A DNA stretch of 59,629 nt from an uncultured bacterium (GTDB lineage Bacteria; Acidobacteriota; Thermoanaerobaculia; Multivoradales; J023): assembly GCA_937948815.1 (NCBI GenBank), contig CALFAM010000074.1:1-59629 (forward strand). Direction: 5' to 3'. Position 1 is the first letter of the stretch. Every line of letters begins with the position of its first letter. Below, piece by piece: positions 19,642 through 28,185 of this stretch. The notes under the pieces were generated by a model. It was not told where the DNA came from. It saw only the letters and a list, made by a program, of their open reading frames with translations, and made no database searches. The translations under genes were made by a program, and so were the position numbers.

Positions 19642-20457
19642 TCAGGAATGGGCCGGATCTGGCCGGTCCGCTGGCAGGTGGACCGGTCGCAGCGTGGGTC
19701 GCTTCGGCTCCAGGCCATCGCCAGATGATCGGCCGAGCACGTGGCGCCCTGCCCAGGGGAGCAGGAAACGGCGCGCCCATCCCACCTCGGCAGCCACCCG
19801 CTGCGGCCATGTCGGCGTCGGACGACGCGGCAAGGGCCGAGACCAGTCGCCACCGATGCCCGGAATACCGAGAGCCGCGGCGAGCGCGGCTGCGATCCGC
19901 GCATGGCCGTCGGCATTGGCGTGCAAGCGATCGTCACTCCACAAACGTGGATCGGACGCCACTGGATAGGCCGCGAGATCGACCAACAACACACCGTGCC
20001 GCTCGGCCACCGCGCGTAGCCCCTGGTTGAGCGCGAGGATTCGTGACCGGACGAGGCGCGCGAGCGGCATCACGGGGCTCAAGTCCGGCAGTGTGAGCGT
20101 GAGAACGGTGGCGCCACCTGCCCGCAGCGTCCCCTGCATCAGCTCGATGTCCGCAATCACCGCGGCGAGGTCGAAGCGCCTCGCGATCACGTCGTTGGTT
20201 CCCGAGAACACCGTCGCGAGATCGGGACGCATGGCGCAAGCGCGCTCGAGTTGCGATTCGCGGATGACGCGGGTGCGCCGTCCGCGAATCGCCAGGTTGG
20301 CGTAGTGCAGGGGCTCGTCCTGCGCGGCGGCGATGTGCTCGGCAAGCCGGTTGGTCCACCCGCGGTAGCGCCCCTGGCCATCGGGGTCCTCGAGCCCTTC
20401 CGAGGAGCTGTCACCCAAGGCCACGTAACGTTGGTAGTGCTTGGCGATCGGCCTCAT
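19642..20457 (-). CDS. SGNH/GDSL-family hydrolase
   Basis: This 271-residue protein has the four SGNH blocks: GDSSSEG with the nucleophile serine near residue 17, a Gly/Asn block (NLAIRGR) near 55, the GTND block near 85, and DRLHANADGH with the Asp-His pair near 175-180. Such enzymes cleave esters of lipids, acyl chains or glycans. There is no signal peptide, so it is probably cytoplasmic. The C-terminal 70 residues after the catalytic His are Arg/Pro-rich and outside the usual fold. The substrate is unknown. It is followed on the same strand by nothing obviously related; the decarboxylase gene lies 95 bases upstream and could share a transcript. Confidence 0.88.
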   Translation of the reverse strand: MRPIAKHYQRYVALGDSSSEGLEDPDGQGRYRGWTNRLAEHIAAAQDEPLHYANLAIRGRRTRVIRESQLERACAMRPDLATVFSGTNDVIARRFDLAAVIADIELMQGTLRAGGATVLTLTLPDLSPVMPLARLVRSRILALNQGLRAVAERHGVLLVDLAAYPVASDPRLWSDDRLHANADGHARIAAALAAALGIPGIGGDWSRPLPRRPTPTWPQRVAAEVGWARRFLLPWAGRHVLGRSSGDGLEPKRPTLRPVHLPADRPDPAHS

Positions 20458-20552
20458 GAGAACCGAATGGTAGCGGGGTCGGGCACGGATGAGGCGTCCG
20501 CACCAGGCCTTGGCGGCATCCGAGCCTGATCGCTCGGATCATCCGCGCTCGA

Positions 20553-22088
20553 TTAGCCGACAGACGGTGCACCCGCCCGGTGCTCCCCTTCGATCGCCCG
20601 ACCCAGCCGAACGCTTTCGGCGACCAGCAGACGGAAATCACTTCGCCGACTTCGGTGGCTGGTGATGCAGACCCGAATCGCGAACCGTCCTGCGAGCGTG
20701 GTGTGGGATGGCACGGCGATGCCTTCCTCTTGCAAACGCATCAGCAGCTCCTGGTTGATCCGGTCACACACTTCCCGATCCCATTCCTGGTCATCGGCGG
20801 GTCGGTACCGAAAGCAAACGATGTTGAGCTCCGGCGGCAGCACCAGCTCGAGCCGGTCGGCCTCGCTCACCAACGACGCCAGATAGCGGGCCTGCTCGAC
20901 GTTCTGCTCCACCAGCGCGCCAAACGTGGCCAGGCCGTGCTCGCGAAGCGACATCCAGACCTTGAGTGCCTTGGCCTCCCGCGACAGCTCGGGCCCGAAC
21001 TGATGGGAAGGGCTCGGCTGCGCTGCCGGCCCGCGCTCGATGCCGGCGAGGTAGGGAGCGGGGACCGTGAATGCGCCGCGATGCGCCGTCTCGTCGCGAA
21101 AGAGTGTGCACCCCGCGCTGTATTGAACGTGTAGCCACTTGTGGAAATCGAACGCCAAGGAATCCGCCCGCTCCATTCCAGCGAGCTGCGACTTGAGGGT
21201 GGGCGACAAAGCAGCCACCGCGCCGAACGCGCCATCGACATGGAACCAAAGCTGCTCTGCGGCGCAGAGATCGGCAATCGCACAGAGATCATCGCTGGCG
21301 CCCGTGTCGACCGTGCCGGCATTGCCCACCACGGCAAAGGGTTGGTACCCCGCCTCGCGGTCCTGCGCGATGGCAGCGCGCAGCGCGTGCAGCTCGATCC
21401 TGTGTCGGGCATCGGTGGGAATCTTGCGCAGGGCGGCGCGCCCCAAGCCCAGCACCTGAACCGCTTTGTCGACCGAGTTGTGGGTGGCAGTCGAGGCGTA
21501 CAGCACCAGTTCCCGCTCCGCGGCCCGAACCCCTTCCGACCGGACATCAAATCCCGCCTGGGCATCTCTGGCCACCGCCAGCCCGACGAAGTTGGCCATC
21601 GAGCCGCCGCTGACCAGGATGCCGCTGCCTTGGGTCGGCATGCCGAAGGCTTCGAGCATCCAAGCCACGACCTGCTGTTCGAGCAGGCGGCCACATTCGT
21701 CGAAGGCCGCCGGCACCGTGTTGATGGTGGCCTTGAGGAGCTCGGACAACAAGCCACCGGCGGTGCCCGAGCCGGGCACCCAACCCCAAAATCGCGCGTG
21801 GATATTGCCCAGAGCATAGGGCTGGATCAGCTCGCGAAAGGCGTCATACGTCGGCGCGAGCCCGGCCCCTTCCCATGGCACGGGCGTATCGATCTGGTCG
21901 CGGACGGTATCCGGCATGCGGCGCCAAACGGGGCGTTCACCGACCGTACGCAGGTATTCGATGGAATCGTCAACCGCCCGGTGCAGCAGCGCGCGAACGT
22001 CGTCCCACTCCGCGGGGTCGAGACCGATCTCCGCCGCCGGGGCATCAGGCGAGGCGGTTGGTTCGTGGGGGCTGGTCTTCGACTTCAT
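20553..22088 (-). CDS. PLP-dependent group II amino-acid decarboxylase
   Basis: This 511-residue protein belongs to the pyridoxal-dependent decarboxylase family (PF00282; aromatic amino-acid, glutamate and cysteine-sulfinate decarboxylases). ATG 22088 has GGAGGG six bases upstream, and the longer frame to 22205 adds no homology. Visible landmarks are the LVSGGSMAN phosphate-binding block, the ATHNS histidine, the FHVDGAFGA aspartate block and the PLP lysine in DFHKWLHVQY near residue 315. It would convert an amino acid to the corresponding amine with release of CO2 in the cytoplasm. The substrate cannot be read from sequence; it could be an aromatic amino acid. No transporter or amine oxidase is nearby. 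Confidence 0.92.
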   Translation of the reverse strand: MKSKTSPHEPTASPDAPAAEIGLDPAEWDDVRALLHRAVDDSIEYLRTVGERPVWRRMPDTVRDQIDTPVPWEGAGLAPTYDAFRELIQPYALGNIHARFWGWVPGSGTAGGLLSELLKATINTVPAAFDECGRLLEQQVVAWMLEAFGMPTQGSGILVSGGSMANFVGLAVARDAQAGFDVRSEGVRAAERELVLYASTATHNSVDKAVQVLGLGRAALRKIPTDARHRIELHALRAAIAQDREAGYQPFAVVGNAGTVDTGASDDLCAIADLCAAEQLWFHVDGAFGAVAALSPTLKSQLAGMERADSLAFDFHKWLHVQYSAGCTLFRDETAHRGAFTVPAPYLAGIERGPAAQPSPSHQFGPELSREAKALKVWMSLREHGLATFGALVEQNVEQARYLASLVSEADRLELVLPPELNIVCFRYRPADDQEWDREVCDRINQELLMRLQEEGIAVPSHTTLAGRFAIRVCITSHRSRRSDFRLLVAESVRLGRAIEGEHRAGAPSVG

Positions 22089-22390
22089 GATGGTCCCTCC
22101 GCAGGGTTCAGGAACCGGGCTCACGTGCGTCGCGAGCGGCTCCTGCGCAAGGGGTGCAGAATAGCGATGAGGATTGGTCCGAAAAAAGAGCCATTTCGCG
22201 GCCATGACCAGAGTCCATTGGCCAGCGCCCCAGACGCCCGCCTGGGTTCAGGGCGACACCGTGCCTGGCGACCGCGCCAACGCGCGGACGCCTGCGGGCA
22301 TCCGTGCAGGATCGCAGCATTCCAGTCGCGGGTCTTGCATTCGGGCGTCGGCGCTGCCGCACGGCAAGGCGGGGTAGACTCTCGGCGAAG
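22089..22390. other. Divergent intergenic region
   Basis: This 302-base gap separates the decarboxylase and XdhC-YHS genes and probably carries both promoters. I see only weak boxes, such as TAGACT at 22375-22380 just before the XdhC start. No gene or repeat is evident. Confidence 0.4.
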
Positions 22391-23395
22391 ATGTACGATT
22401 CGTTTTTTGCCAAGGGTCAGGCGCTGCGCGCTTCGGGCGAACCGTTTGCCGTCGCCATCGTCGTGCGCGCCGAAGCCCCCACGTCCGCCAAGCCGGGCGA
22501 CAAAGCAATCGTCACCCAGGGCGGTGTGATGTTCGGATGGATCGGCGGCAGCTGCGCCCAGCCGACCGTGGTGGCGGAAGCGCAGCGCGCGATCGCAGAA
22601 GATCGTGGCCGCCTCATCCGGCTCACACCCGACCCGGAGCGGTCGTCGGCCGAGCCGGGAATCGAGGTACGTGCGATGACCTGCTATTCGGGTGGCACGC
22701 TCGATGTCTATATCGAGCCTCAGCAACCCCAGCCCAAGTTGATCATCGTCGGCAACCTGCCGACGGCACAGGCACTCGCGCACCTGGCCAAGGCGATGAG
22801 CTACTACACGGTCGCAATCGACCCCGCCGAGTCCGGTGCCATGGGCCACGCCGACCAGATCACCGCCGACTTCGGCGCGCTCGAACAGCACGCGAGCCCG
22901 ATCAGCGCCGTGGTGGTGGCGACGCACGGCAACGGTGACGAGGAAGCGCTCGAGTATGCGCTGCGCGCCGACATCCCCTACGTTGGCCTGGTCGCCAGCC
23001 CCAAGCGAGGCAACGAGCTCAAGCGCTACCTCCAGCTTCGTGGTCTGGGCGCGGATGCTCTGGCCAAGCTGGTGTCGCCAGCAGGGCTCGACATCGGAGC
23101 CCGCCGTGGTGACGAAATCGCGCTCTCGATCCTGACCGAGATCGTGCAGCGACGCCGGGCCGCGGAACGCCTCGATTGGCCCGAAGGATGCGATTCCGAC
23201 GCGCGGAGCGGGGAAAAGCGTGAGACGGGAACCGAGAACGCGATCGATCCCATCTGCCATATGACGGTGGCCAAGGACGGCGCGCGCCATACCGCCGAGC
23301 ACGACGGTACGACCTACTACTTCTGCTGTGCGGGATGCCAGGCGCGATTCGAAGCCGATCCGTCCGCCGCGATCCACGCAGCGGGTGCTGCCTGA
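22391..23395 (+). CDS. XdhC-family molybdoenzyme maturation factor fused to a YHS domain
   Basis: This 334-residue protein has an N-terminal XdhC/CoxI domain with the WIGGSCAQP and MTCYSGG cysteine motifs. A Rossmann-like XdhC C-domain (LIIVGNLPTA, then GLVASPKR) follows to about residue 255. A C-terminal YHS domain occupies about 283-325, with C-x-M and FCC-x2-C metal-ligand-like cysteines. XdhC binds molybdenum cofactor and supports its sulfuration and insertion into xanthine-dehydrogenase-type enzymes. YHS domains are typically metal-binding modules of copper or mercury proteins. ATG 22391 matches the XdhC start. A molybdopterin-binding protein lies at 26981, but no molybdoenzyme is in the window. 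A 12-base palindrome TGACCCGGGTCA spans the stop codon. Confidence 0.88.
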   Translation: MYDSFFAKGQALRASGEPFAVAIVVRAEAPTSAKPGDKAIVTQGGVMFGWIGGSCAQPTVVAEAQRAIAEDRGRLIRLTPDPERSSAEPGIEVRAMTCYSGGTLDVYIEPQQPQPKLIIVGNLPTAQALAHLAKAMSYYTVAIDPAESGAMGHADQITADFGALEQHASPISAVVVATHGNGDEEALEYALRADIPYVGLVASPKRGNELKRYLQLRGLGADALAKLVSPAGLDIGARRGDEIALSILTEIVQRRRAAERLDWPEGCDSDARSGEKRETGTENAIDPICHMTVAKDGARHTAEHDGTTYYFCCAGCQARFEADPSAAIHAAGAA

Positions 23396-23445
23396 CCCGG
23401 GTCACGGTCTCGCGCCTCCGTGGGCACAGCTCCGCGCGACAGCGC

Positions 23446-25161
23446 TCAGGGCAACGTGGCGCCATCCAACGCCTCGCGGATCTGCGAGGCCGTTTCGAGC
23501 AGGCTCCAGGCCGTGAAGTTGGCAAGCGCGTGGACCCGCTCGCGGTCGAGGTCGATCACCGACTTGCCCTTTTCGAGAAAGGTCTTGTAGTGCGGGAAGT
23601 TGTCGAAGGGCCGCGCGCCCTCACGCAGCGCTCGCGTCCGCTCGCCACCCGCTGGATCGAGCGCTTCGATCCATTGCTCGGCACGATCGAGGTAGGCCCA
23701 GCAGATCGAAGGCTCGTAGGGCGCGATGCCCTGTCTCGAGTTGGCCACGACCCGGTATCGCTGGCAATGGAGAAGGGGGGCCTTCTGCGCCCGCTGAGCT
23801 TGGAAGGTGCGGCAGATCTTGGCGAGCTCGGCCTGCCCACCTTCGAAAACGACGTTGTTCGGTAGCTGCTCGAGCGGAACGAAGAAACTGACGAGGTCGT
23901 CGGTGAAATTCTCGTCTGTCAAGCGATCACAGCCACCGGCGTTGGGCTCGAAGCGTGCCCGCGTGTTGATGAACACCAGCAGGTTCTCCACCTTGCGACC
24001 GAGAAGGGGGAAGACCGCGAGGTTGTCGATGTCTCCGCCATCGCCATGGGGAAGCTCGACGACCCGCCGGTCGACGGAGGCAGCGTGATCGACGGCCCAG
24101 TGTCGGAGCTCGGGAAACGCCTTGGTCGGCAAGCCGCGGCTCGACAACAGAACCTCGGGTGCGGCACTGCTGATGCCGATCGCGTCCGAGAGGGTGAAGC
24201 GGTAGCGGTCGCTCCATGGCTTGTCGCCATCCCTGAGACGGCCACGCAGGCTGACCGTCATTCGACCATCGGTCGGTGGGTCTGCGCCCGGGCGGCTGTC
24301 GTAGCCGAAGGGCTCGATGAAGCCGCCACCGACCGCAAAGGGCCGTCCGCGTCGCTCACCCATGAATCGCCCACGCACGCCAACGTAGAGCGGCGTGATC
24401 TCGAAGAGGTAGCGTTGGTCTTGCTGCGCCTTCTTGCGTTTGCCCAAGAGGGTCCCAACCAGGATCAAGAAGGGACGCTCCGGCTGCTCGACCGTGTAGA
24501 AGTTGTCGGGCCCGAGATCGGTATTGGCAGCCAGAATCGCCTTGCGAGCTTGATCGTGGAAGGTAAAGAAGCGCTTCTTGTCGTGCAGGTCGAAAGGTGC
24601 CAGGAAGATTTCACCGACCAGATCGGCATAGGCCTCGTCACCTTGGAGGAGCGCGGGCTTCAGGCGGTTGCCGAGTTTGGCGTGGTGCAGGACCGTGGCC
24701 ATGGCGAGGCTGTCTTCCTCATCGTCCGACGGATGAAGAATACGATCGTCGATCGCTTCCGGCCCGACGATCGGACCGAGGAAGCGTGACGGCTCGATCG
24801 ATGCCGGCAGGTAGGTGAAAGGAACCGCGGTCCAGGTTCCCCCGGAATTGGCGGCAAGGTAGCGAGCCTTCCCCAGCCAGCCCAAGTGATCGAGGGCGCG
24901 AAGTTGCCCGAGGGTCGCGGTGGCCGAGCGCGTACCGCCGCCCGAGAACGCAATGCCGAACGAGGGTCTGCCGGCAAGCCACGGCACCGACAGCTGCGGG
25001 TCGTGCAGTTCGGGAGGAAAGTCAGTGGCAAGATCCGCGCGAGACCAGACGCGCGCCTGCACCTCGTCGAAGGGATCAGCCATCGATGCCGAGGAGCCGG
25101 CCAGCACGACGAGAGGCCACACGAAGACAGCACGAAGCAAGAGCATGGCGCTCGAACCCAT
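23446..25161 (-). CDS. Exported cPLA2/lysophospholipase-type patatin-fold phospholipase
   Basis: This 571-residue protein starts at ATG 25161 with GGGGGTG upstream. It has a signal peptide of about 28 residues (MGSSAMLLLRA..., ending near ASMA). The FSGGGTRS oxyanion/arginine block near residue 72, the nucleophile-containing NSGGTW motif near 105 and the DGGDIDN catalytic-aspartate block near 390 fit the patatin/cPLA2 superfamily. The SGGG...YLA...SGG spacing is closer to cytosolic PLA2 and fungal lysophospholipase B than to classic bacterial patatins. It would hydrolyse acyl esters of phospholipids in the periplasm or outside. Its stop faces that of the XdhC-YHS gene 50 bases away. No lipase chaperone is present. 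Confidence 0.82.
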   Translation of the reverse strand: MGSSAMLLLRAVFVWPLVVLAGSSASMADPFDEVQARVWSRADLATDFPPELHDPQLSVPWLAGRPSFGIAFSGGGTRSATATLGQLRALDHLGWLGKARYLAANSGGTWTAVPFTYLPASIEPSRFLGPIVGPEAIDDRILHPSDDEEDSLAMATVLHHAKLGNRLKPALLQGDEAYADLVGEIFLAPFDLHDKKRFFTFHDQARKAILAANTDLGPDNFYTVEQPERPFLILVGTLLGKRKKAQQDQRYLFEITPLYVGVRGRFMGERRGRPFAVGGGFIEPFGYDSRPGADPPTDGRMTVSLRGRLRDGDKPWSDRYRFTLSDAIGISSAAPEVLLSSRGLPTKAFPELRHWAVDHAASVDRRVVELPHGDGGDIDNLAVFPLLGRKVENLLVFINTRARFEPNAGGCDRLTDENFTDDLVSFFVPLEQLPNNVVFEGGQAELAKICRTFQAQRAQKAPLLHCQRYRVVANSRQGIAPYEPSICWAYLDRAEQWIEALDPAGGERTRALREGARPFDNFPHYKTFLEKGKSVIDLDRERVHALANFTAWSLLETASQIREALDGATLP

Positions 25162-25263
25162 GGAAACACCCCCTGTGCGCAAAATTGTGTTCGACAGTCT
25201 ATCGAACCTGACGAGCGTCTGGGCGATTCCAGCTCGCAGGTGCGCAGGGGGAGGCGAGCGAGG

Positions 25264-26208
25264 TCAGGCGCTGGCGCGCAGATGCGAAGCCGGCTGTGCC
25301 CGGCTGAGGTCGGAATGCCGACCAGAGGATTCGGAGAGCGAAGCGAGGAACTGTACGGCGCGGGCGATGACGCCAGCATCACCCGCAATGCGGTGGTGCC
25401 CGAGACCCTCGACGGCATGAAGGTCCGCCAGCGGCGTTTCCGCGATCGCGACACCATCGGCGAACGGAACCTCCTCGTCGTCGCGGTCGTGCACCACGAG
25501 CGTCGGGACGGGTCGAGCGGTCAGCAGCGCCGCCGAAGACCAGACGTCCAGGCCGTGGTCGAGACCGCTGCTCCGCAGCATTTCCGCTTTCATCGCCCGA
25601 CGCTGGGCCGCGCTCAAATGCACGAAGGCGGCGAATCGATCGAAGATGTCATCGGCGCTGTCCGGAGGCGCAATCAGGACGAGCCCTTCGGCACGCACGG
25701 GCTGCAGTCCGGTCAGCTCGCTGCCCGCCACCGCGAAGACGCTGGCCCCGGCACCCATCGAGTGGCCGACGAGCGCCCGCACCGGGCCGCAGCGTTCCGC
25801 GACAGCTGCCAGGGCCTCGACGTAGGCTGGCATGGTCAGGCGCCGCCCTTCGGACGCACCGTGTCCAGGCGCGTCGAAGGCGACCACATCGAATCCGGCG
25901 CCGGTCAGCGGCTCGACCCAACGCGTGAACCGGGCAGCACGAGAGCTCCAGCCATGAACCAACATGATCGTCGGCGCCGGCTTCTCGACGCGCGGTGTGG
26001 CGTGCCAGCGAAAGACCCGAAGGGCCAAACCGGCATGGACGAAGGGAACGACCTCAGCCGCGGCGAGGACCTTTGCCGCCCGGGGCGATAAGGACCGTCT
26101 TGGAAACGGTGTGGAGAACAGACGCAGCGCCATCCGGCCCGACCCGTTGGGCGCGACCCTGGCGAGGCGGAAGCCTGTACGTAGCAGACGAAGCTTGAGC
26201 GGGCTCAT
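25264..26208 (-). CDS. Alpha/beta hydrolase, probable TetR target
   Basis: This 314-residue alpha/beta hydrolase starts at ATG 26208 with AGGAG six bases upstream; the longer frame runs over the promoter and is rejected. The oxyanion motif VHGWSS lies near residue 90, the nucleophile elbow GHSMGAG near 160, the acid in VHDRDDEEVP near 255 and the catalytic histidine in GLGHHR near 283. There is no signal peptide. It belongs to the broad lysophospholipase/esterase group and the substrate is unknown. It is transcribed divergently from a TetR gene, and a palindrome overlaps its -10 box, which makes repression by that TetR likely. The phospholipase gene lies about 100 bases downstream on the same strand. 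Confidence 0.87.
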   Translation of the reverse strand: MSPLKLRLLRTGFRLARVAPNGSGRMALRLFSTPFPRRSLSPRAAKVLAAAEVVPFVHAGLALRVFRWHATPRVEKPAPTIMLVHGWSSRAARFTRWVEPLTGAGFDVVAFDAPGHGASEGRRLTMPAYVEALAAVAERCGPVRALVGHSMGAGASVFAVAGSELTGLQPVRAEGLVLIAPPDSADDIFDRFAAFVHLSAAQRRAMKAEMLRSSGLDHGLDVWSSAALLTARPVPTLVVHDRDDEEVPFADGVAIAETPLADLHAVEGLGHHRIAGDAGVIARAVQFLASLSESSGRHSDLSRAQPASHLRASA

Positions 26209-26264
26209 CGGTTGCTCCTGCGCAGATTTCAGCCACTGAGGCGAGCGAGTGGCGACGGACACCC

Positions 26265-26278
26265 CAATGTAGGCATTG
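26265..26278. promoter_or_regulatory. Putative TetR operator palindrome
   Basis: CAATG-TAGG-CATTG is an inverted repeat with 5-base arms and a 4-base spacer. It overlaps the minus-strand -10 box of the hydrolase promoter, where a bound repressor would block polymerase. Assignment to the adjacent TetR is inference from position. Confidence 0.5.
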
Positions 26279-26304
26279 TAAACACTCGAAGTGGCCAGCG
26301 TCAA
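26275..26304 (-). promoter_or_regulatory. Sigma70-type promoter of the alpha/beta hydrolase gene
   Basis: On the minus strand, TTGACG (26299-26304) and TACAAT (26275-26280) are separated by 18 bp. This predicts a start near 26268 and a leader of about 60 bases. Both boxes are close to consensus. Confidence 0.65.
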
Positions 26305-26347
26305 CATCCGCCGGTTCCCACCTCCTGATGCGGTATCGTCGGCGCGC

Positions 26348-26977
26348 ATGCCCAGCGCCGAATCCAAGCCAACCGCCGCCCACCACGGGACCAAGACGCG
26401 CTACCACCACGGCAACCTACGGGTCGCCCTGCTCACCGCCGCCGAGGACATGCTCGAACGCGACGGTATGGTCGCACTCAGCTTGCGCGCCGTGGCCAAG
26501 CGGGCCGGTGTCAGCCACGCCGCGCCGTACCGCCATTTCACCAACAAGCAAGCCTTGCTCGAAGCGCTTGCTGACGCTGGCTTCGAAGCACTCGAGCGGG
26601 CGATCGACGAGGCGGCTGCCAAACATCCAGATGATCCGCGCCAGCAACTGCTCGACACGGGAGCTACCTACGTTCGCGAAGCCGTGGCCCGGCCGCAGCG
26701 TGCGCAGCTCATGTTCGGCGGCTCCCTCGGCTTCGAAGCCTCGCAAGGCGCCGCGCACTCGGCTTTCGAGGCGTTGGTCCATGTCGTTCGCCGGGGTCAA
26801 AAGGCTGGCCTCTTCGAACCCGCTCCGACTCGCGAGCTGGTGCTCACGGTGTGGTCCGCGGCACACGGCCTCGCCATGCTGATCGTTGGTCAGCAGATTC
26901 GGCACCTCGACCTGGCGGTCGACGTACCGCGCCTGTGGCACGCGGTCTTCCGCAATCACCTGCGGCGACCGACCTGA
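26348..26977 (+). CDS. TetR/AcrR-family transcriptional regulator
   Basis: This 209-residue regulator has an N-terminal HTH of TetR type: ALLTAAEDMLERDG, then SLRAVAKRAGVSHAAPYRHF at about residues 30-70. A C-terminal ligand-binding domain of the WHG type (TetR_C_33-like) follows. I chose ATG 26348; an upstream GTG at 26291 would lie within the divergent promoter region. It is divergent from the alpha/beta hydrolase gene and only 3 bases ahead of the molybdopterin-binding gene, so it probably controls both transcripts and itself. The inducer is unknown; fatty-acyl or lipid compounds would suit the neighbouring hydrolases, but that is a guess. Confidence 0.93.
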   Translation: MPSAESKPTAAHHGTKTRYHHGNLRVALLTAAEDMLERDGMVALSLRAVAKRAGVSHAAPYRHFTNKQALLEALADAGFEALERAIDEAAAKHPDDPRQQLLDTGATYVREAVARPQRAQLMFGGSLGFEASQGAAHSAFEALVHVVRRGQKAGLFEPAPTRELVLTVWSAAHGLAMLIVGQQIRHLDLAVDVPRLWHAVFRNHLRRPT

Positions 26978-26980
26978 ACC

Positions 26981-27997
26981 ATGCGCTTCGAAGCTGTACC
27001 ACTCGCCAAGGCGGAAGGCGCCATTCTCGGCCACAACATCGCACATGAAGACGGCCGGCGGCTGTTGCGCAAAGGACGCATCCTGAACCAGGACGACCTG
27101 GCCGTGCTCGAAGCAAGCGGCCGCGCCACCGTTTGGGTCGCACGCCTGGAGGCGGGGGACGTCGAAGAGAATGACGCGGCCCAACGAATCGCGACGGCGG
27201 CGGTCGGCCCAGGCGTACGCTTATCGCGCGCGAGCACGGGCCGCGTCAACCTCTCGGCGGAGCATGCGGGTGTCCTGCGGGTCGATGTTGCAAAGCTGGA
27301 GCGGCTCAACGGTCTCGAAGGCGTGACCTTCGCGACGCTCTTTCACCACACCGCCGTCACCGCCGGCAAGATGCTCGCCACGCTGAAGATCATCCCGTAC
27401 GCCCTACCAGGCTCCACGGTGAACGCGGCCGAGCGCAGCGTGCGCGAGCTGGTCACGGTCGCGCCGGCAACGATTCAGCGTGTCGGCCTGGTGATCTCGG
27501 GTTCAGCCGCCAGCCGCGATCGCACCGAGCACGGTTTTCGCAACGCGCTCGGCGCACGGCTCGCGGCTTTCGGCGCGGCAATCGCGCAGGTCGACTTCGT
27601 CGCGCTGGACGGCGACGATGCCGTCGACCGACTGGCTGCGGTGCTCGGGGACCAACGTCAGCGTGGGATGGAGATGGTGATTCTGGCGGGTGAGACCGCG
27701 ATCATGGATGGTCACGACATCGCGCCGCGTGCGGTCGAACAAGCAGGGGGAAGCGTCGCGTGCTTCGGCGCGCCCGTCGACCCCGGCAACTTGCTGATGC
27801 TCGCGTATGCCGGCAGCACCGCGATCGTCGGTGCCCCTGGCTGTGCGCGCAGCCCCAAGACCAACGTCGTCGACCGCGTGCTGCCGCGCCTTCTGGTTGG
27901 CGATCGGCTGGAGCGCGCCGACATCGTCGCGCTCGCGCACGGTGGCCTACTGGAAGACGTTCCCGAGCGTCGCATGCCACGAAGCTGGGTCACCTGA
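26981..27997 (+). CDS. Molybdopterin-binding protein (MoeA/CinA-like domain)
   Basis: This 338-residue protein matches stand-alone molybdopterin-binding proteins. An N-terminal segment of about 150 residues precedes a MoCF-type domain starting near VGLVISGSAASRDR (residue 167). That domain includes ILAGETAIMDGHD, where the typical G-x-S is replaced by GET, and a GCARSPKTNVVDRVLPRLL block near 285, typical of family members found near xanthine-dehydrogenase-type and CO-dehydrogenase-type systems. It would bind molybdopterin or Mo-cofactor in the cytoplasm. It follows the TetR gene by 3 bases, implying one transcript. With the XdhC-YHS gene at 22391 it suggests a Mo-enzyme maturation role, but no enzyme subunits are present. 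Confidence 0.85.
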   Translation: MRFEAVPLAKAEGAILGHNIAHEDGRRLLRKGRILNQDDLAVLEASGRATVWVARLEAGDVEENDAAQRIATAAVGPGVRLSRASTGRVNLSAEHAGVLRVDVAKLERLNGLEGVTFATLFHHTAVTAGKMLATLKIIPYALPGSTVNAAERSVRELVTVAPATIQRVGLVISGSAASRDRTEHGFRNALGARLAAFGAAIAQVDFVALDGDDAVDRLAAVLGDQRQRGMEMVILAGETAIMDGHDIAPRAVEQAGGSVACFGAPVDPGNLLMLAYAGSTAIVGAPGCARSPKTNVVDRVLPRLLVGDRLERADIVALAHGGLLEDVPERRMPRSWVT

Positions 27998-28060
27998 CGA
28001 CCCATCTCGTCGCTCGAGTACTTCTCCGGAGCTGGTGCCCTACTCCCGACACTTGAAATT

Positions 28061-28069
28061 TGCTACAAT
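28061..28069 (+). promoter_or_regulatory. Extended -10 promoter of the HAF-repeat gene
   Basis: TGCTACAAT is a TGn extended -10 with the hexamer TACAAT in a short AT-rich patch (28053-28078). No matching -35 is seen at 17 bp, as is common for extended -10 promoters. The predicted leader is about 110 bases. Confidence 0.55.
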
Positions 28070-28185
28070 AGCATTTTCCTGACAACCCAGCGGCCATTGC
28101 AGGCTGCCAGACCATGTTCGCCCACTTCGCAAGCACGCATTCCGTCCGTGCGCCTTCTGACAAGGCTTATTGGGAGAGAGTCACC

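Noticed and set aside
21141..23377. Long frames opposite the decarboxylase (plus) and XdhC (minus)
   Set aside because: Both are antisense to well-supported enzymes and match no family.
23393..23404. 12-base palindrome TGACCCGGGTCA at the XdhC-YHS stop
   Set aside because: It has no loop room for an RNA hairpin and lies within the gene end; chance is likely.
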